DNA of 64,000 nucleotides from Parapedobacter tibetensis. GTDB taxonomy: Bacteria; Bacteroidota; Bacteroidia; Sphingobacteriales; Sphingobacteriaceae. Shown one piece after another: positions 35,682-43,858 of this stretch. The notes below the pieces were generated by a model. That model saw only the letters and a program-made list of their open reading frames with translations. It did no database searches and was not told the origin of the DNA. Where the stretch lies: positions 299,596 through 363,595 of the forward strand of contig NZ_JAMXBE010000006.1 of the NCBI RefSeq assembly GCF_024704835.1. Direction: 5' to 3'. Numbering within the stretch: position 1 is the stretch's first letter; every line of letters starts with the position of its first letter. A program made the position numbers and the translations under genes.

Positions 35682-36104
35682 TTAGTTAGGCCAAACATTC
35701 CAGGGGATACGGGATAACATGAGCACCAAACCAATTAGGTAAAAAACCCATACACTAGCATTTTGCTTTTTGGGAGTGGGCAACCGCTTAGCTCTTGAAT
35801 AGCCTACGGTGATGAGTATGATGGCCACCAACATGATGAGTGGATGTTCAAGGAAATAAAGACGTGCAATGCCGATTTTCATGGCTTCACCCGACGCTCC
35901 TTTGATGCCCAATGGCGAAATGAAATAGATGATAAGCCCCACCACTAATTGAATATGTGCGCATATTAGCCCTAAAAGAGCCATTTTTCGGTTATATGGT
36001 TTGTTGCGCAGGTAGGCAAACAGCGCATAAAGGATAGAGATAATCAAGCCAGCCAACAGCACGTAGGCTAGCATGGAGTGGAGGTGTTTGATTCCGGTGT
36101 ACAT
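35682..36104 (-). CDS. Four-helix membrane protein, possible b-type cytochrome
   Basis: The 140-residue protein has four hydrophobic helices (about 10-30, 43-62, 84-104, 118-136). Conserved-looking His residues lie at the membrane borders (H8 in IKHLHSM, H50 in LICAHIQL, H87 in FLEHPLIM), which could ligate heme. It belongs to a small conserved Bacteroidota family that databases often leave unnamed. The heme proposal is inference. Confidence 0.65.
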   Translation of the reverse strand: MYTGIKHLHSMLAYVLLAGLIISILYALFAYLRNKPYNRKMALLGLICAHIQLVVGLIIYFISPLGIKGASGEAMKIGIARLYFLEHPLIMLVAIILITVGYSRAKRLPTPKKQNASVWVFYLIGLVLMLSRIPWNVWPN

Positions 36105-36261
36105 AGTTGTATTTAGTTAGTGAAGTGTAATTATGGGGTTGAATCTATTCATTCGGATTAAAATGTGCGCTAAAATTACGGAATAAAAGTTAAATAATAG
36201 CGGTCGGCATGTTTATCCCTTCCGTCCACGTCGCTCCTGTCTTCCGGCAAGTTAGCTATGT

Positions 36262-36885
36262 TCAATCAGTCTTCAAATCAACAGGAGAGACCTCCGCTAC
36301 CGGGCTGAACAAGTACACCCGCTGTGTCTTTATTTCTATGCAGCGGTAACGTTTCCTGATTTTTTCCTTTTTCTGAAAAACCTTACCGTTTTTAAGGGAA
36401 AACACGGTGTTTTCGGGTAACTGTTCGACGGTATGGGTATTATCCACTTTACTGTCATATCGTTTCAACACCCGGAAGAGCTGCAAATCCGAACAGCTGG
36501 AAGCCGCAGGGTTATCCATGTACTTGATTAAGGCCATCTGGATATCTTCAGGGAAGATCGCCGACTGAATAAAAGGCTGCATGAGTTGTCTGAAGCTGGC
36601 CTTCCATTCCTGTCCATGTGGTTTCACTCGGTTTTTGTGGACATTCCATGTTTTCAAGTGGGCAAATTCATGTACGGTGGTAATTAAGAATGCATATGGA
36701 TTGAGGTTGTTGTTCACGGATATGCGATGCCCATAGCCAGCATACGGAGGGCGGTAATCGCCAAATTTGGACGTGCGGCTTCGGCTTATCCGAAACGTGC
36801 ATGGACTATCGTTGATCCATTGCGAGATGATCGGAGCAGCTGAAGCTGGTATATATTTGCTGAGCTGTGCGTTGTAGTCTTGCAT
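36262..36885 (-). CDS. SprT-like zinc metalloprotease domain protein
   Basis: The 207-residue protein has the SprT metal site TTVHEFAHLKTW (HExxH with catalytic Glu) and a third ligand region KPHGQEWKASFRQLM. A basic beta-rich C-terminal part follows (FSLKNGKVFQKKEKIRKRYRCIEI) that lacks clear zinc-ribbon cysteines. Bacterial SprT-like proteins are related to DNA-protein crosslink proteases, but their substrates are mostly unknown. CAAACTTA on the plus strand (36891-36898), i.e. TAAGTTTG on the minus strand, lies only 5 bases before the ATG, so the mRNA may be leaderless. Confidence 0.88.
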   Translation of the reverse strand: MQDYNAQLSKYIPASAAPIISQWINDSPCTFRISRSRTSKFGDYRPPYAGYGHRISVNNNLNPYAFLITTVHEFAHLKTWNVHKNRVKPHGQEWKASFRQLMQPFIQSAIFPEDIQMALIKYMDNPAASSCSDLQLFRVLKRYDSKVDNTHTVEQLPENTVFSLKNGKVFQKKEKIRKRYRCIEIKTQRVYLFSPVAEVSPVDLKTD

Positions 36886-37025
36886 GGATGCAAACTTAAA
36901 ACAATGGCGTAAGTATTCATAATCTTATGTTGTTGATGATAAAAAATGCATAAATTAGACCTTCATTTATTCCTAATATCCCTACTAATTTACCCTAGTA
37001 AAAATAATCACCATAGCACAGGATG

Positions 37026-37186
37026 CAATTCAAATTGTCGCTTATCGTCATTGCGAACCCGAGCGGGGTGCAGGAGCGATGGAGTGAAGCAATCTAACTT
37101 GACGAAGATTGCTTCGGCTCACGCAACCCTACCCAGCCTCGCAAAGACGTCAAAGTTGATCGTATCCGATGCGACAATTTGAATTG
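37026..37186. repeat. Nested palindromic MITE-like repeat
   Basis: A 161-base element with perfect 16-base outer inverted repeats (CAATTCAAATTGTCGC at 37026-37041; GCGACAATTTGAATTG at 37171-37186). Inside are a second imperfect arm pair (CGTCATTGCGAACC ... TCGCAAAGACG) and a central one (GAAGCAATCT ... AGATTGCTTC). The inner CGTCATTGCGA / GAAGCAATCT pattern is that of a widespread bacterial palindromic repeat. It fills most of the gap between the sprT-like gene and porD. Confidence 0.8.
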
Positions 37187-37230
37187 AACCCCATAGCATA
37201 ATCCGATGAGTTTTTTTAATTCATTATCCC

Positions 37231-37238
37231 TATCTTTG
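37231..37238 (+). promoter_or_regulatory. -7 box (TATCTTTG) directly before the porD start
   Basis: TATCTTTG is a consensus TAnnTTTG box. It ends 3 bases before ATG 37242, so the transcript would start at or just inside the start codon. If the upstream ATG 37206 were used, this box would lie in the coding region. Confidence 0.45.
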
Positions 37239-37241
37239 GAC

Positions 37242-38162
37242 ATGATTCATCCATTGGGCATATTGGCAAAACAAGTATTTTTGGTGTTGCTTTTTGTGTG
37301 CGCTACCTGCACCATCATGGCGCAAGACCTGAATGCAAGGGTGCAGATCCTTTCTCCGCAGGTACAAAACACCAACAAAAGGGCGTTGGAAGTATTGGAG
37401 AAAGCGATCTCCGATTTCCTCAACAACCGTACATGGAGCGCAAACCAAATCCAACCACAGGAACGTGTCGATTGCAGCTTCGTCATCACCATCAATGCAT
37501 GGGATGGCTCCTCCAATTTCACGGCGCAAGCACAGATTGTTTCCACACGGCCGGTGTTCAACACATCCTATAACAGCCCGGTGCTGAGCATAGCCGACAA
37601 TAATTTCAACTTCAGCTATACCGAAGGACAATTGATGGATTATTCAGACCAGCAATACATGAACAACCTTACTTCTTTGCTGGCCTATTATGCCTATATT
37701 ATTGCAGGCTTGGATGCCGATACATTCAGTCCCAATAGCGGCACACCGTTTTATACCGCTGCTCAGAATATTGTGAACAACGCACAAAATACTGGCTTCA
37801 ATGGCTGGCGTTCGATGGAAGGAACGAACAACCGCTTCTGGTTGGCCAATAATTTGCTCGACCGCAGGTACCAGCCTATTCGTGATTTTCTATATAGCTT
37901 CTACCTCAAAGGATTGGACACGATGTCTGAGCAAGCTCAGGTTGCTAGGAAAACTATTCTGGACTTGCTGCCCTTGTTGCAAAAAGTAGATCGATTGGCT
38001 CAAGGAGCCGTATTCAACCAAGTTTTTTTTACCGCAAAATCTGACGAGCTTATCGGTATATTCAGCGGAATGGGCCCTCAGGAGCGCGTACAGGCTTACA
38101 ACATATTGGCCGAAGTAGACCCAGCCAATTCAAATAAATATGAAGCGCTGCGGGGAAGATGA
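37242..38162 (+). CDS. porD: PorD-family type IX secretion-associated protein (DUF4835)
   Basis: The protein of about 306 residues has a signal peptide (MIHPLGILAKQVFLVLLFVCATCTIMAQ) and the DUF4835/PorD pattern: LNARVQILSPQVQNTN, LEKAISDFLNNRTW, then RPVFNTSYNSPVLSIADNNF and GWRSMEGTNNRFWLANNLLD. PorD is linked to the type IX secretion system in Bacteroidota, which fits the large secreted adhesin at 54713. ATG 37206 would add 12 residues and give an unusual signal peptide, so ATG 37242 is preferred. Confidence 0.88.
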   Translation: MIHPLGILAKQVFLVLLFVCATCTIMAQDLNARVQILSPQVQNTNKRALEVLEKAISDFLNNRTWSANQIQPQERVDCSFVITINAWDGSSNFTAQAQIVSTRPVFNTSYNSPVLSIADNNFNFSYTEGQLMDYSDQQYMNNLTSLLAYYAYIIAGLDADTFSPNSGTPFYTAAQNIVNNAQNTGFNGWRSMEGTNNRFWLANNLLDRRYQPIRDFLYSFYLKGLDTMSEQAQVARKTILDLLPLLQKVDRLAQGAVFNQVFFTAKSDELIGIFSGMGPQERVQAYNILAEVDPANSNKYEALRGR

Positions 38163-38180
38163 CTTGATGATTTGCTCACA

Positions 38181-38222
38181 ACTAAAGACTAAGTACTAAA
38201 GACTAACTACTAAAGACTAACG
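38181..38222 (+). repeat. Three tandem 14-base units
   Basis: ACTAAAGACTAAGT, ACTAAAGACTAACT and ACTAAAGACTAACG follow each other directly, between porD and recN. No role is evident; such spacers vary in copy number between strains. Confidence 0.85.
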
Positions 38223-38235
38223 ACCAACACCAACT

Positions 38236-39903
38236 ATGCTTAGCCGCTTATTCATCCAAAATTATGCATTGATTGATTCCCTTGATATCCATTTTGACAG
38301 CGGGCTGAATATCCTTACTGGGGAGACCGGTGCTGGAAAATCCATCATCATGGGTGGGCTTTCGCTAATTTTAGGGCAACGTGTGGAAAGCAGGTATTTT
38401 TTTAGTCAAGATCGAAAGTGTATTATTGAAGGGTATTTTGATGTATCCGATTATCAATTGGAGAAGTTCTTCGAGGAGCAAGACCTGGATTACGAACAAG
38501 AAACCATTATGCGCCGTGAAATCAGTGCGGATGGTAAATCCCGGGCGTTTGTAAATGACACGCCCGTAACCCTCAACGTATTAAAGGCACTCGCAGAGAA
38601 GCTGATCGATATCCATTCCCAACACGCGACACTCCAACTGAATACGGAATCCTTTCAACTGCTCACCTTGGATAGTGTTGCCCAAAACGGGGAACTACGG
38701 CAGCGGTATACGACGAAGTTCCATGCGTATAAGACTACACTTGCGCGCCTAAATGCACTGAAAGATGCTGCGCAACAGGCAAATTCGGAAGCGGACTACC
38801 ACCAATTCCTATATAATGAGCTGGCTGCGGCTAATCTTGAAGCGGATGAACAAGAACGGTTGGAGGAGGAACAAGGCCAATTGGAGCATGCCGAGGAAAT
38901 CAAGCGTGGCCTGCTTGGCGCGGTATATGCATTGCAGGACCAAGAGATAAATGCGGTCACGTTGCTCAAAGAAGCCGTGCAGCAGGTGCAACAGGCCGAA
39001 CATTACATGCCATCCCTTGCCGAACAGCTGAAAAGGCTGCAAAGTAGCTTTATCGAGTTGAAGGATCTTGCGGAAGAGATCAGCCGAGCAGAACAGGGGG
39101 TGGTGTTGGATGAAGGGCGTTTGGCAGCGGTCAACGAACGACTCAGCCTGCTCTACGCCCTACAGCAAAAGCATCACGTGGAAAACGTGGAGGCGCTGAT
39201 TGCGTTGCGTGAGGAATTGCAGGAGAAACTCGAAATGTTATCGTCCGATGAGGCGGAGATTGGCCGATTGGAAATCGAAGTTGAACAGCTGAAGACCGAA
39301 ACACTTGGACTGGCGGCCGAACTTAGTGAAAGCAGGCGTTTGACCATCCCAACCATACAGACCGCGGTGGGCGAGGTATTGCATGAAGTGGGGATGCCCC
39401 ATAGCCAACTACATATCGTGCTCAGTCCCCTTGACGGTGCTGCAATACGGGATAGTGGGCAAGATAAGGTGGAATTTCTGTTCACAGCCAATAAAGGACA
39501 GGAACCACAGCCAATAGGCAAAGTGGCATCGGGTGGTGAGCTTTCACGGCTAATGCTGGCAATCAAATCATTGGTTGCCAAAACATCGGCACTGCCAACG
39601 ATTATTTTCGACGAGATCGACACGGGGATATCCGGAGAAGTGGCTTTACGGGTAGGGGAGATTATGGAGCGATTGGCGGACCACATGCAGGTCATCGCCA
39701 TCACCCACTTGCCGCAGATTGCCGCTAAAGGGAATGCCCATTTCAAGGTCTATAAAACTGAAGCAGCCGATAAGACAGCTACCAATATTCAGCAATTGGA
39801 GCAACATGAACGCATATTGGAAATTGCGCAGCTATTGAGTGGAGACAATCCCGGTGAAGCGGCGGTACAGCATGCTGCGGGGTTGCTGGAGCGTAAGTCA
39901 TAA
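38236..39903 (+). CDS. recN: DNA repair protein RecN
   Basis: The 555-residue SMC-like ATPase has the N-terminal LTGETGAGKSIIMGGLSL (Walker A) and a long central coiled coil (about 160-370). The C-terminal half has VASGGELSRLMLAIKSL (signature), TIIFDEIDTGISGEVALRVG (Walker B) and VIAITHLPQIAAKGNAHFKVYK. RecN acts in double-strand break repair. The length matches the family. It follows porD by about 70 bases and may share its transcript, as often seen in Bacteroidota. Confidence 0.96.
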   Translation: MLSRLFIQNYALIDSLDIHFDSGLNILTGETGAGKSIIMGGLSLILGQRVESRYFFSQDRKCIIEGYFDVSDYQLEKFFEEQDLDYEQETIMRREISADGKSRAFVNDTPVTLNVLKALAEKLIDIHSQHATLQLNTESFQLLTLDSVAQNGELRQRYTTKFHAYKTTLARLNALKDAAQQANSEADYHQFLYNELAAANLEADEQERLEEEQGQLEHAEEIKRGLLGAVYALQDQEINAVTLLKEAVQQVQQAEHYMPSLAEQLKRLQSSFIELKDLAEEISRAEQGVVLDEGRLAAVNERLSLLYALQQKHHVENVEALIALREELQEKLEMLSSDEAEIGRLEIEVEQLKTETLGLAAELSESRRLTIPTIQTAVGEVLHEVGMPHSQLHIVLSPLDGAAIRDSGQDKVEFLFTANKGQEPQPIGKVASGGELSRLMLAIKSLVAKTSALPTIIFDEIDTGISGEVALRVGEIMERLADHMQVIAITHLPQIAAKGNAHFKVYKTEAADKTATNIQQLEQHERILEIAQLLSGDNPGEAAVQHAAGLLERKS

Positions 39904-40033
39904 ATTTTTTCTGATAGCCCCGACAGCTGATAACCGACAGCCAACAGCTTAAATACATATCTCTATTATCAAAAAAAACCTTATTTTTACCCACTTCATT
40001 ATACAGCTATATTGTATTATAAAACCATTGACT

Positions 40034-40855
40034 ATGTCCCATAACCTATTGAAAGGAAAGAAAGGAATTATTTTTGGTGCATTGGATGACAAATCCATTG
40101 CCTGGAAGACCGCCCAACGCTGCGTGCAGGAAGGGGCCGAAATCGTGTTGACCAATGCCCCTGTGGCTTTACGTATGGGTACCATCAAGCAGCTGGCCGA
40201 GGAGTGCAACAACGCACCGGTCATCCCTGCCGATGTAACCAGCAATGAAGATATCGAGAATCTGTTTGACCAAACGATGGAGCACTTTGGGGGTAGCATA
40301 GATTTTATCCTGCACTCTGTGGGGATGAGCATCAATGTGCGCAAGGGCATCCATTACACGGAAAACAATTATGATTTCATGCACAAGGCGTTCGATATAT
40401 CCGCCATCAGTCTACACCGCGTGTTGGCAACGGCCATGAAAAAGGATGCCATCAACGAGTGGGGGTCTGTTGTGGCGCTTACCTATATTGCGGCACAGCG
40501 GGTATTCCCTGATTACAACGACATGGCCGACGCCAAGGCCTTGCTGGAAAGCATTACCCGCAATTTCGGTTACCAATATGGCGTGAAGAAGCATGTTCGT
40601 GTGAATACCATCAGCCAGTCGCCCACCCAAACCACGGCAGGTTCAGGGGTAAAGGGCTTCGGTGATTTCATTTCGTACGCCGATAAAATGTCGCCACTAG
40701 GCAATGCCACGGCCGACGAATGTGCAGATTACACTGTTACGCTGTTTTCTGACTTTACGCGCATGGTCACCATGCAAAACTTATTCCATGATGGTGGTTT
40801 TTCTTTTACAGGTGTGAGTCAGGCTGTGATTGAAGGGATGGGGGAAGGCAAGTAA
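40034..40855 (+). CDS. fabI: Enoyl-[acyl-carrier-protein] reductase (NADH), FabI
   Basis: The protein of 273 residues has the FabI-type cofactor segment GIIFGALDDKSIAWKTA, ILHSVGMS, and the Tyr-x6-Lys active site in FPDYNDMADAKALLE. The substrate loop RVNTISQSPTQTTAG lies nearby. It catalyses the last reduction of each fatty acid elongation cycle. ATG 40034 (MSHNLL) is preferred over TTG 40028. A strong rho-independent terminator follows 23 bases after the stop. Confidence 0.95.
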   Translation: MSHNLLKGKKGIIFGALDDKSIAWKTAQRCVQEGAEIVLTNAPVALRMGTIKQLAEECNNAPVIPADVTSNEDIENLFDQTMEHFGGSIDFILHSVGMSINVRKGIHYTENNYDFMHKAFDISAISLHRVLATAMKKDAINEWGSVVALTYIAAQRVFPDYNDMADAKALLESITRNFGYQYGVKKHVRVNTISQSPTQTTAGSGVKGFGDFISYADKMSPLGNATADECADYTVTLFSDFTRMVTMQNLFHDGGFSFTGVSQAVIEGMGEGK

Positions 40856-40878
40856 CGGAGATTTAACTTTTTCTCCAT

Positions 40879-40906
40879 AAAAAAGCGGCTCATGGCCGCT
40901 TTTTTT
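40879..40906 (+). terminator. Rho-independent terminator after fabI
   Basis: The stem GCGGC / GCCGC (40885-40889, 40895-40899), extended by an A-run and a T-run, closes a TCATG loop and is followed by seven T. The A-run on the left also makes it usable from the minus strand for the lipoprotein gene at 40947. Confidence 0.9.
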
Positions 40907-40946
40907 ATTGCCATTCAATAGCGTTGGCTTGCCAAGTTTTTGTTAC

Positions 40947-41351
40947 CTACTCGACGTAGTCCGCTTCTGAGAGTATAATTTTTACAGTTACTCGGTCAGG
41001 TATTGGTACTTCGAAATCACCAAGAACAGGGTCTTCGCCATAAATTGTCACACGCCCAACGCTATAGTTCACGGAATAGGCGACAGCGTCGAATGTTGCT
41101 GGCAAAATATTGTAGGTACTTTCATTGTCAAAGCTCATCGCTACACTAACGCCCCCTTGATTCATGAAGTAGTCTGTCAATTCCGGAAGGGAAATATCGT
41201 AAGAGATTTGATTTCCATTGTCTGTCCATTGATTGGCATTGATGGTATAGATATAGGATGTGTTCGGTACAATATCGTAGTACTCCTTTGTACAAGATGA
41301 CAAGCCGAAGATTGCTAAGAATCCGACGACCAAGGTAAGGTACTTCTTCAT
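40947..41351 (-). CDS. Small lipoprotein, unknown function
   Basis: From ATG 41351 the product has 134 residues with a lipobox signal (LTLVVGFLAIFGLSSC, Cys followed by TKEYY). A beta-rich domain with YTINANQWTDNGNQISYDISLPELT and a C-terminal VPIPDRVTVKIILSE follows. It is probably anchored to the outer membrane; no family was recognised. The frame extends to 41408, but the extension is polar and precedes the signal peptide, so it is not used. Confidence 0.75.
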   Translation of the reverse strand: MKKYLTLVVGFLAIFGLSSCTKEYYDIVPNTSYIYTINANQWTDNGNQISYDISLPELTDYFMNQGGVSVAMSFDNESTYNILPATFDAVAYSVNYSVGRVTIYGEDPVLGDFEVPIPDRVTVKIILSEADYVE

Positions 41352-41564
41352 ATGGGTTTGCTTTGGGTAAATAATTCTATTTCTAACTTCTGTCTGTTTG
41401 TATGACACCTGCCAACATGGAAAAGTTTACTACAATAACTGCACCAAGAATAATTATGTCGAGCATGTTACAATAAGAGCAGGCAGTGGGTACCCAGTTG
41501 CAGCGCAGGCTAACCGGAAAGAAGCAGAATACCGTGCGGCAGATAGGACCATTATTAATTTTAT

Positions 41565-41598
41565 TTCTTGACAAGTTGTCAAGAATAACATACCTTTG
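41565..41598 (+). promoter_or_regulatory. Promoter with overlapping palindromic operator of the toxin-antitoxin operon
   Basis: Perfect 10-base arms TTCTTGACAA and TTGTCAAGAA flank a central G (41565-41585). The left arm contains the -33 TTG (41568-41570), and 20 bases later TACCTTTG (41591-41598) is a consensus -7 box. The palindrome therefore covers the -33 region, as expected for autorepression by the antitoxin or the complex. The -7 box ends 5 bases before the antitoxin ATG, so the mRNA is probably leaderless. Confidence 0.8.
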
Positions 41599-41603
41599 CT
41601 TGT

Positions 41604-41837
41604 ATGAAAACAATGACAGTAGGGGAGTTTAAAACACGTTTTGCGGAGGTGCTTGAGCAGGTCAAGTCGGGTGTTGGCTTCGCCGTGACTTACGGACGCA
41701 AAAAAGAGATTGTTGGTTATTTCCTTCCAGAATCACAGGTCTCTAAGCCAAAGCGTAAGTTAGGCTTGCTGGAAGGTAAAGCAAAAGCTATATTCAAGCC
41801 CGATTTTAAGATGACCGAAGAAGATTTAATAGGATGA
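41604..41837 (+). CDS. Phd/YefM-type antitoxin
   Basis: The 77-residue protein has the Phd/YefM N-terminal pattern MTVGEFKTRFAEVLEQVKSGVGFAVTYGRKKEIVGYFLP (DNA-binding and dimer fold). A short charged C-terminal tail (FKPDFKMTEEDLIG) presumably wraps around the toxin. It overlaps the PIN toxin gene by 4 bases. It is preceded by a palindromic operator that it probably binds. Confidence 0.88.
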   Translation: MKTMTVGEFKTRFAEVLEQVKSGVGFAVTYGRKKEIVGYFLPESQVSKPKRKLGLLEGKAKAIFKPDFKMTEEDLIG

Positions 41838-42232
41838 GGCATCTTCTTGATTCGCATACATTCCTGTGGGCATTATTGGATCGGAAAAAGCTGTCTGCAG
41901 AGGTCATCCGCATACTAGAAGATACCAACCATGAAATATATATCAGTGCAATTAGCTTTTGGGAAATATCACTGAAATACAGATTGGGGAAACTCGATCT
42001 GACTGGAGTCAACCCCGACGAACTTCCCCCATTGGCGAAGGAAAGCGGCTTTACCTTTCTGGCACTCGAACCATCGGAGGCATCGGGTTACCACCGCTTG
42101 GAAGCCGATTGGCACCGGGATCCTTTTGACCGGATGCTGATCTGGCAGGCTATTAATCACGATCTTGTCTTGTTGAGCAAAGATGAAACCATCAGCCAAT
42201 ACCGTTCAGTGGGTTTAAAACAACTGTGGTAG
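41834..42232 (+). CDS. PIN-domain toxin (VapC-like ribonuclease)
   Basis: The 132-residue PIN-domain protein starts RHLLDSHTFLWALLD (first acidic ligand in LLDSH). It has ISAISFWEISLKYRLGKL with the conserved Glu, and WHRDPFDRMLIWQA with the further Asp residues of the metal site, then LVLLSKDETI. VapC-like toxins cleave tRNA or rRNA when released from the antitoxin. It overlaps the antitoxin by 4 bases. Its last 41 bases overlap a small convergent lipoprotein frame. Confidence 0.9.
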   Translation: MRHLLDSHTFLWALLDRKKLSAEVIRILEDTNHEIYISAISFWEISLKYRLGKLDLTGVNPDELPPLAKESGFTFLALEPSEASGYHRLEADWHRDPFDRMLIWQAINHDLVLLSKDETISQYRSVGLKQLW

Positions 42233-42413
42233 AACCGGAGGGGACCTTATGTGAATTTTGCGACATATGGCGTTGCAGGGAAAATCTACGCGAAGCTTCA
42301 TAATCAGCAGTAACTAAATATTCACCTGTCGGTGGTGTTGTTGTTAATCGATCTTCTTTACAAGCAGTAAAAAAGAGTAACATGATTAGTGTGTATTTTA
42401 ATGTATTCTTCAT
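42192..42413 (-). CDS. Small lipoprotein, probably cut short by the toxin-antitoxin region
   Basis: The 73-residue frame has a clear lipoprotein signal (LIMLLFFTACKED). After about residue 45 the frame runs into the 3' end of the toxin gene on the other strand, where the sequence loses protein-like character. It is likely the N-terminal remnant of a longer exported protein. Function unknown. Confidence 0.45.
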   Translation of the reverse strand: MKNTLKYTLIMLLFFTACKEDRLTTTPPTGEYLVTADYEASRRFSLQRHMSQNSHKVPSGSTTVVLNPLNGIG

Positions 42414-42660
42414 AATATTATGGTCATATGAATTTTTTAAATTAATGTATAATAGTTGTAACCTAGAACGCTCCTTTTACATAGCTGGCCTCCTTTCTAT
42501 ATTAATATATCTGACCTAGTATTTAATAAATACGGTGGTTTTTGGGTTTTTACCCCATTAAAACATAAAACTTGTTTAAGTTTTTTTCTTCTAGTTCCTT
42601 AGGAACAGTACGCTGTTAGCTTGTTGAGCCATTAAAATATTGAACGAAGCGATTAACAAG

Positions 42661-42731
42661 ACAAAGGAAAATAAAAATCTCATCGTTTCTTCACACCTAA
42701 TTTGTGAGAAATACTACCCCAATTTAGGTGG
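42661..42731 (+). repeat. Palindromic repeated element, copy B, inside the Rpn gene
   Basis: It matches the reverse complement of 621-695, with the same A-rich flank and the core CACCTAATTTGTGAGAAATA followed by CTACCCCAATTTAGGTGG. Homology stops at 42731, exactly where Rpn-like coding sequence resumes soon after. The element reads through as open frame for about 24 codons but is not Rpn sequence. Confidence 0.75.
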
Positions 42732-42732
42732 T

Positions 42733-43383
42733 ATAACAGGGAACGATGGGCCCAGGCTCCACCACGCTTACCAGCAACAGATCAAACAGCGCAAGCAGCT
42801 GACGCCCGTCATGCCGATCCTGTTTTATCATGGCAGGGACAAATGGGAATACCGCACATTAGAGCAGCTATTCGATGATTCGGCAGAAGATTTGTTTGAT
42901 TTTATCCCGAATTTTGAATATGTTTACCACAATTTACGGGTGATGCCCGAGGAGCGTATCCAAGCGATGGGCAATCGGTATCTCGCTGGATCGCTGCTGA
43001 TGCTTAAATACGCTTTTGATAAGCGCCGGCTGAAAGGAAAGCTTCCAGAGATACTGGCCATCGGACTATCCAAAGGCAGCGACGACCAGCAGGTGGCGTT
43101 GCTGGTTTACAGCTTTGAGCTGGTAAACTATACGGAGGAGCAGATAAAAGAGGTTGTTAACGAATTACCGTCGAACATAAAGGATAAAGTCATGAGTACG
43201 TACGACTTGTTGATAGAAAAGGGCAGAAAGGAAGGCATCGAGAAAGGCGCTGAGCAAAAAAGTTATGAGGTTATAAGTAACCTCTTGGCTACGGGCAAAT
43301 TCACGATTTCGGAAATCGCCAATTTTGCCACGGTATCGGAGGATTTCGTCAAGAAAGTCTGCGCTGAGCTGAAAAAGAAATAA
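42733..43383 (+). pseudogene. Rpn family recombination-promoting nuclease/putative transposase, 5' truncated
   Basis: About 216 residues match the C-terminal two-thirds of Rpn proteins: QQIKQRKQLTPVMPILFYHG, FVYHNL-type segments, MGNRYLAGSLLMLKYAFD, and a helical end with KGRKEGIEKGAEQ repeats and a C-terminal KKVCAELKKK. The N-terminal PD-(D/E)XK nuclease core (about 80-100 residues) is missing, and its place is taken by the palindromic element at 42661-42731. The remaining frame is open from 42640 with a TTG start, but it cannot give an active nuclease. Confidence 0.8.
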
Positions 43384-43634
43384 CGGCAGCTCCGTCCACC
43401 ATCATTTGATATTGAGTCATATCTGATCCGGGTATGGCTTTTCATTCATAGATAAGCCAGCCTCTTTATCCCAATTTCTTATACTCATGCTGCTCACCGC
43501 CGCTGCCTTTCACTTTGCGGAAAGTGAGAATTTGCCGGTTGTTTACCGTGCTCATCAGTCCGTTACCGGCGGCAGCGCATTTTCCAATTATTTAATCTCA
43601 GCATCATACCACGATGAGTCAACCGGTCCGATAA
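43384..43634. other. Degenerate non-coding stretch
   Basis: No intact gene. It includes short protein-like pieces (LLTAAAFHFAESENLPVVYRAHQ, with breaks) that could be the N-terminus of an exported TonB-type protein, but with no usable start. Best read as decayed DNA between the Rpn remnant and the SusC-like fragment. Confidence 0.4.
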
Positions 43635-43793
43635 CCACCTGCCCGTGCAGGACCTGACGAGATACCTAACTCTTCCCCATACCTCCGTCTCTACAACGCG
43701 GATGGAACACTCGCCTGGAATAATAACGGAATACCCTATCGAAACCTAGGGATGATAAACGCCAACCCACTTGCCCATCCCGATGCCGGATGA
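43635..43793 (+). pseudogene. SusC/RagA-like outer-membrane receptor fragment
   Basis: An open stretch of about 52 codons reads IPNSSPYLRLYNADGTLAWNNNG, then NLGMINANPLAHPDAG and a stop. The pattern L-Y-N-x-D-G-[ST]-L-x-W ... NP[LF]A is typical of the middle of SusC-type TonB-dependent receptors. No start or other receptor parts are present. The assignment rests on one short motif. Confidence 0.4.
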
Positions 43794-43858
43794 GCAGGGC
43801 CTGCTGGCCGTGGCGGATCCGGGGAGTTGCTGCGGGGATGCCCCATAAGGAGGTGAAT

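Noticed and set aside
36946..37182. 78-codon plus frame between the sprT-like gene and porD
   Set aside because: It lies almost entirely in the palindromic MITE-like element.
41383..41613. 76-codon minus frame between the lipoprotein and the antitoxin
   Set aside because: No signal, domain or plausible start context; it crosses the antitoxin operator and promoter.
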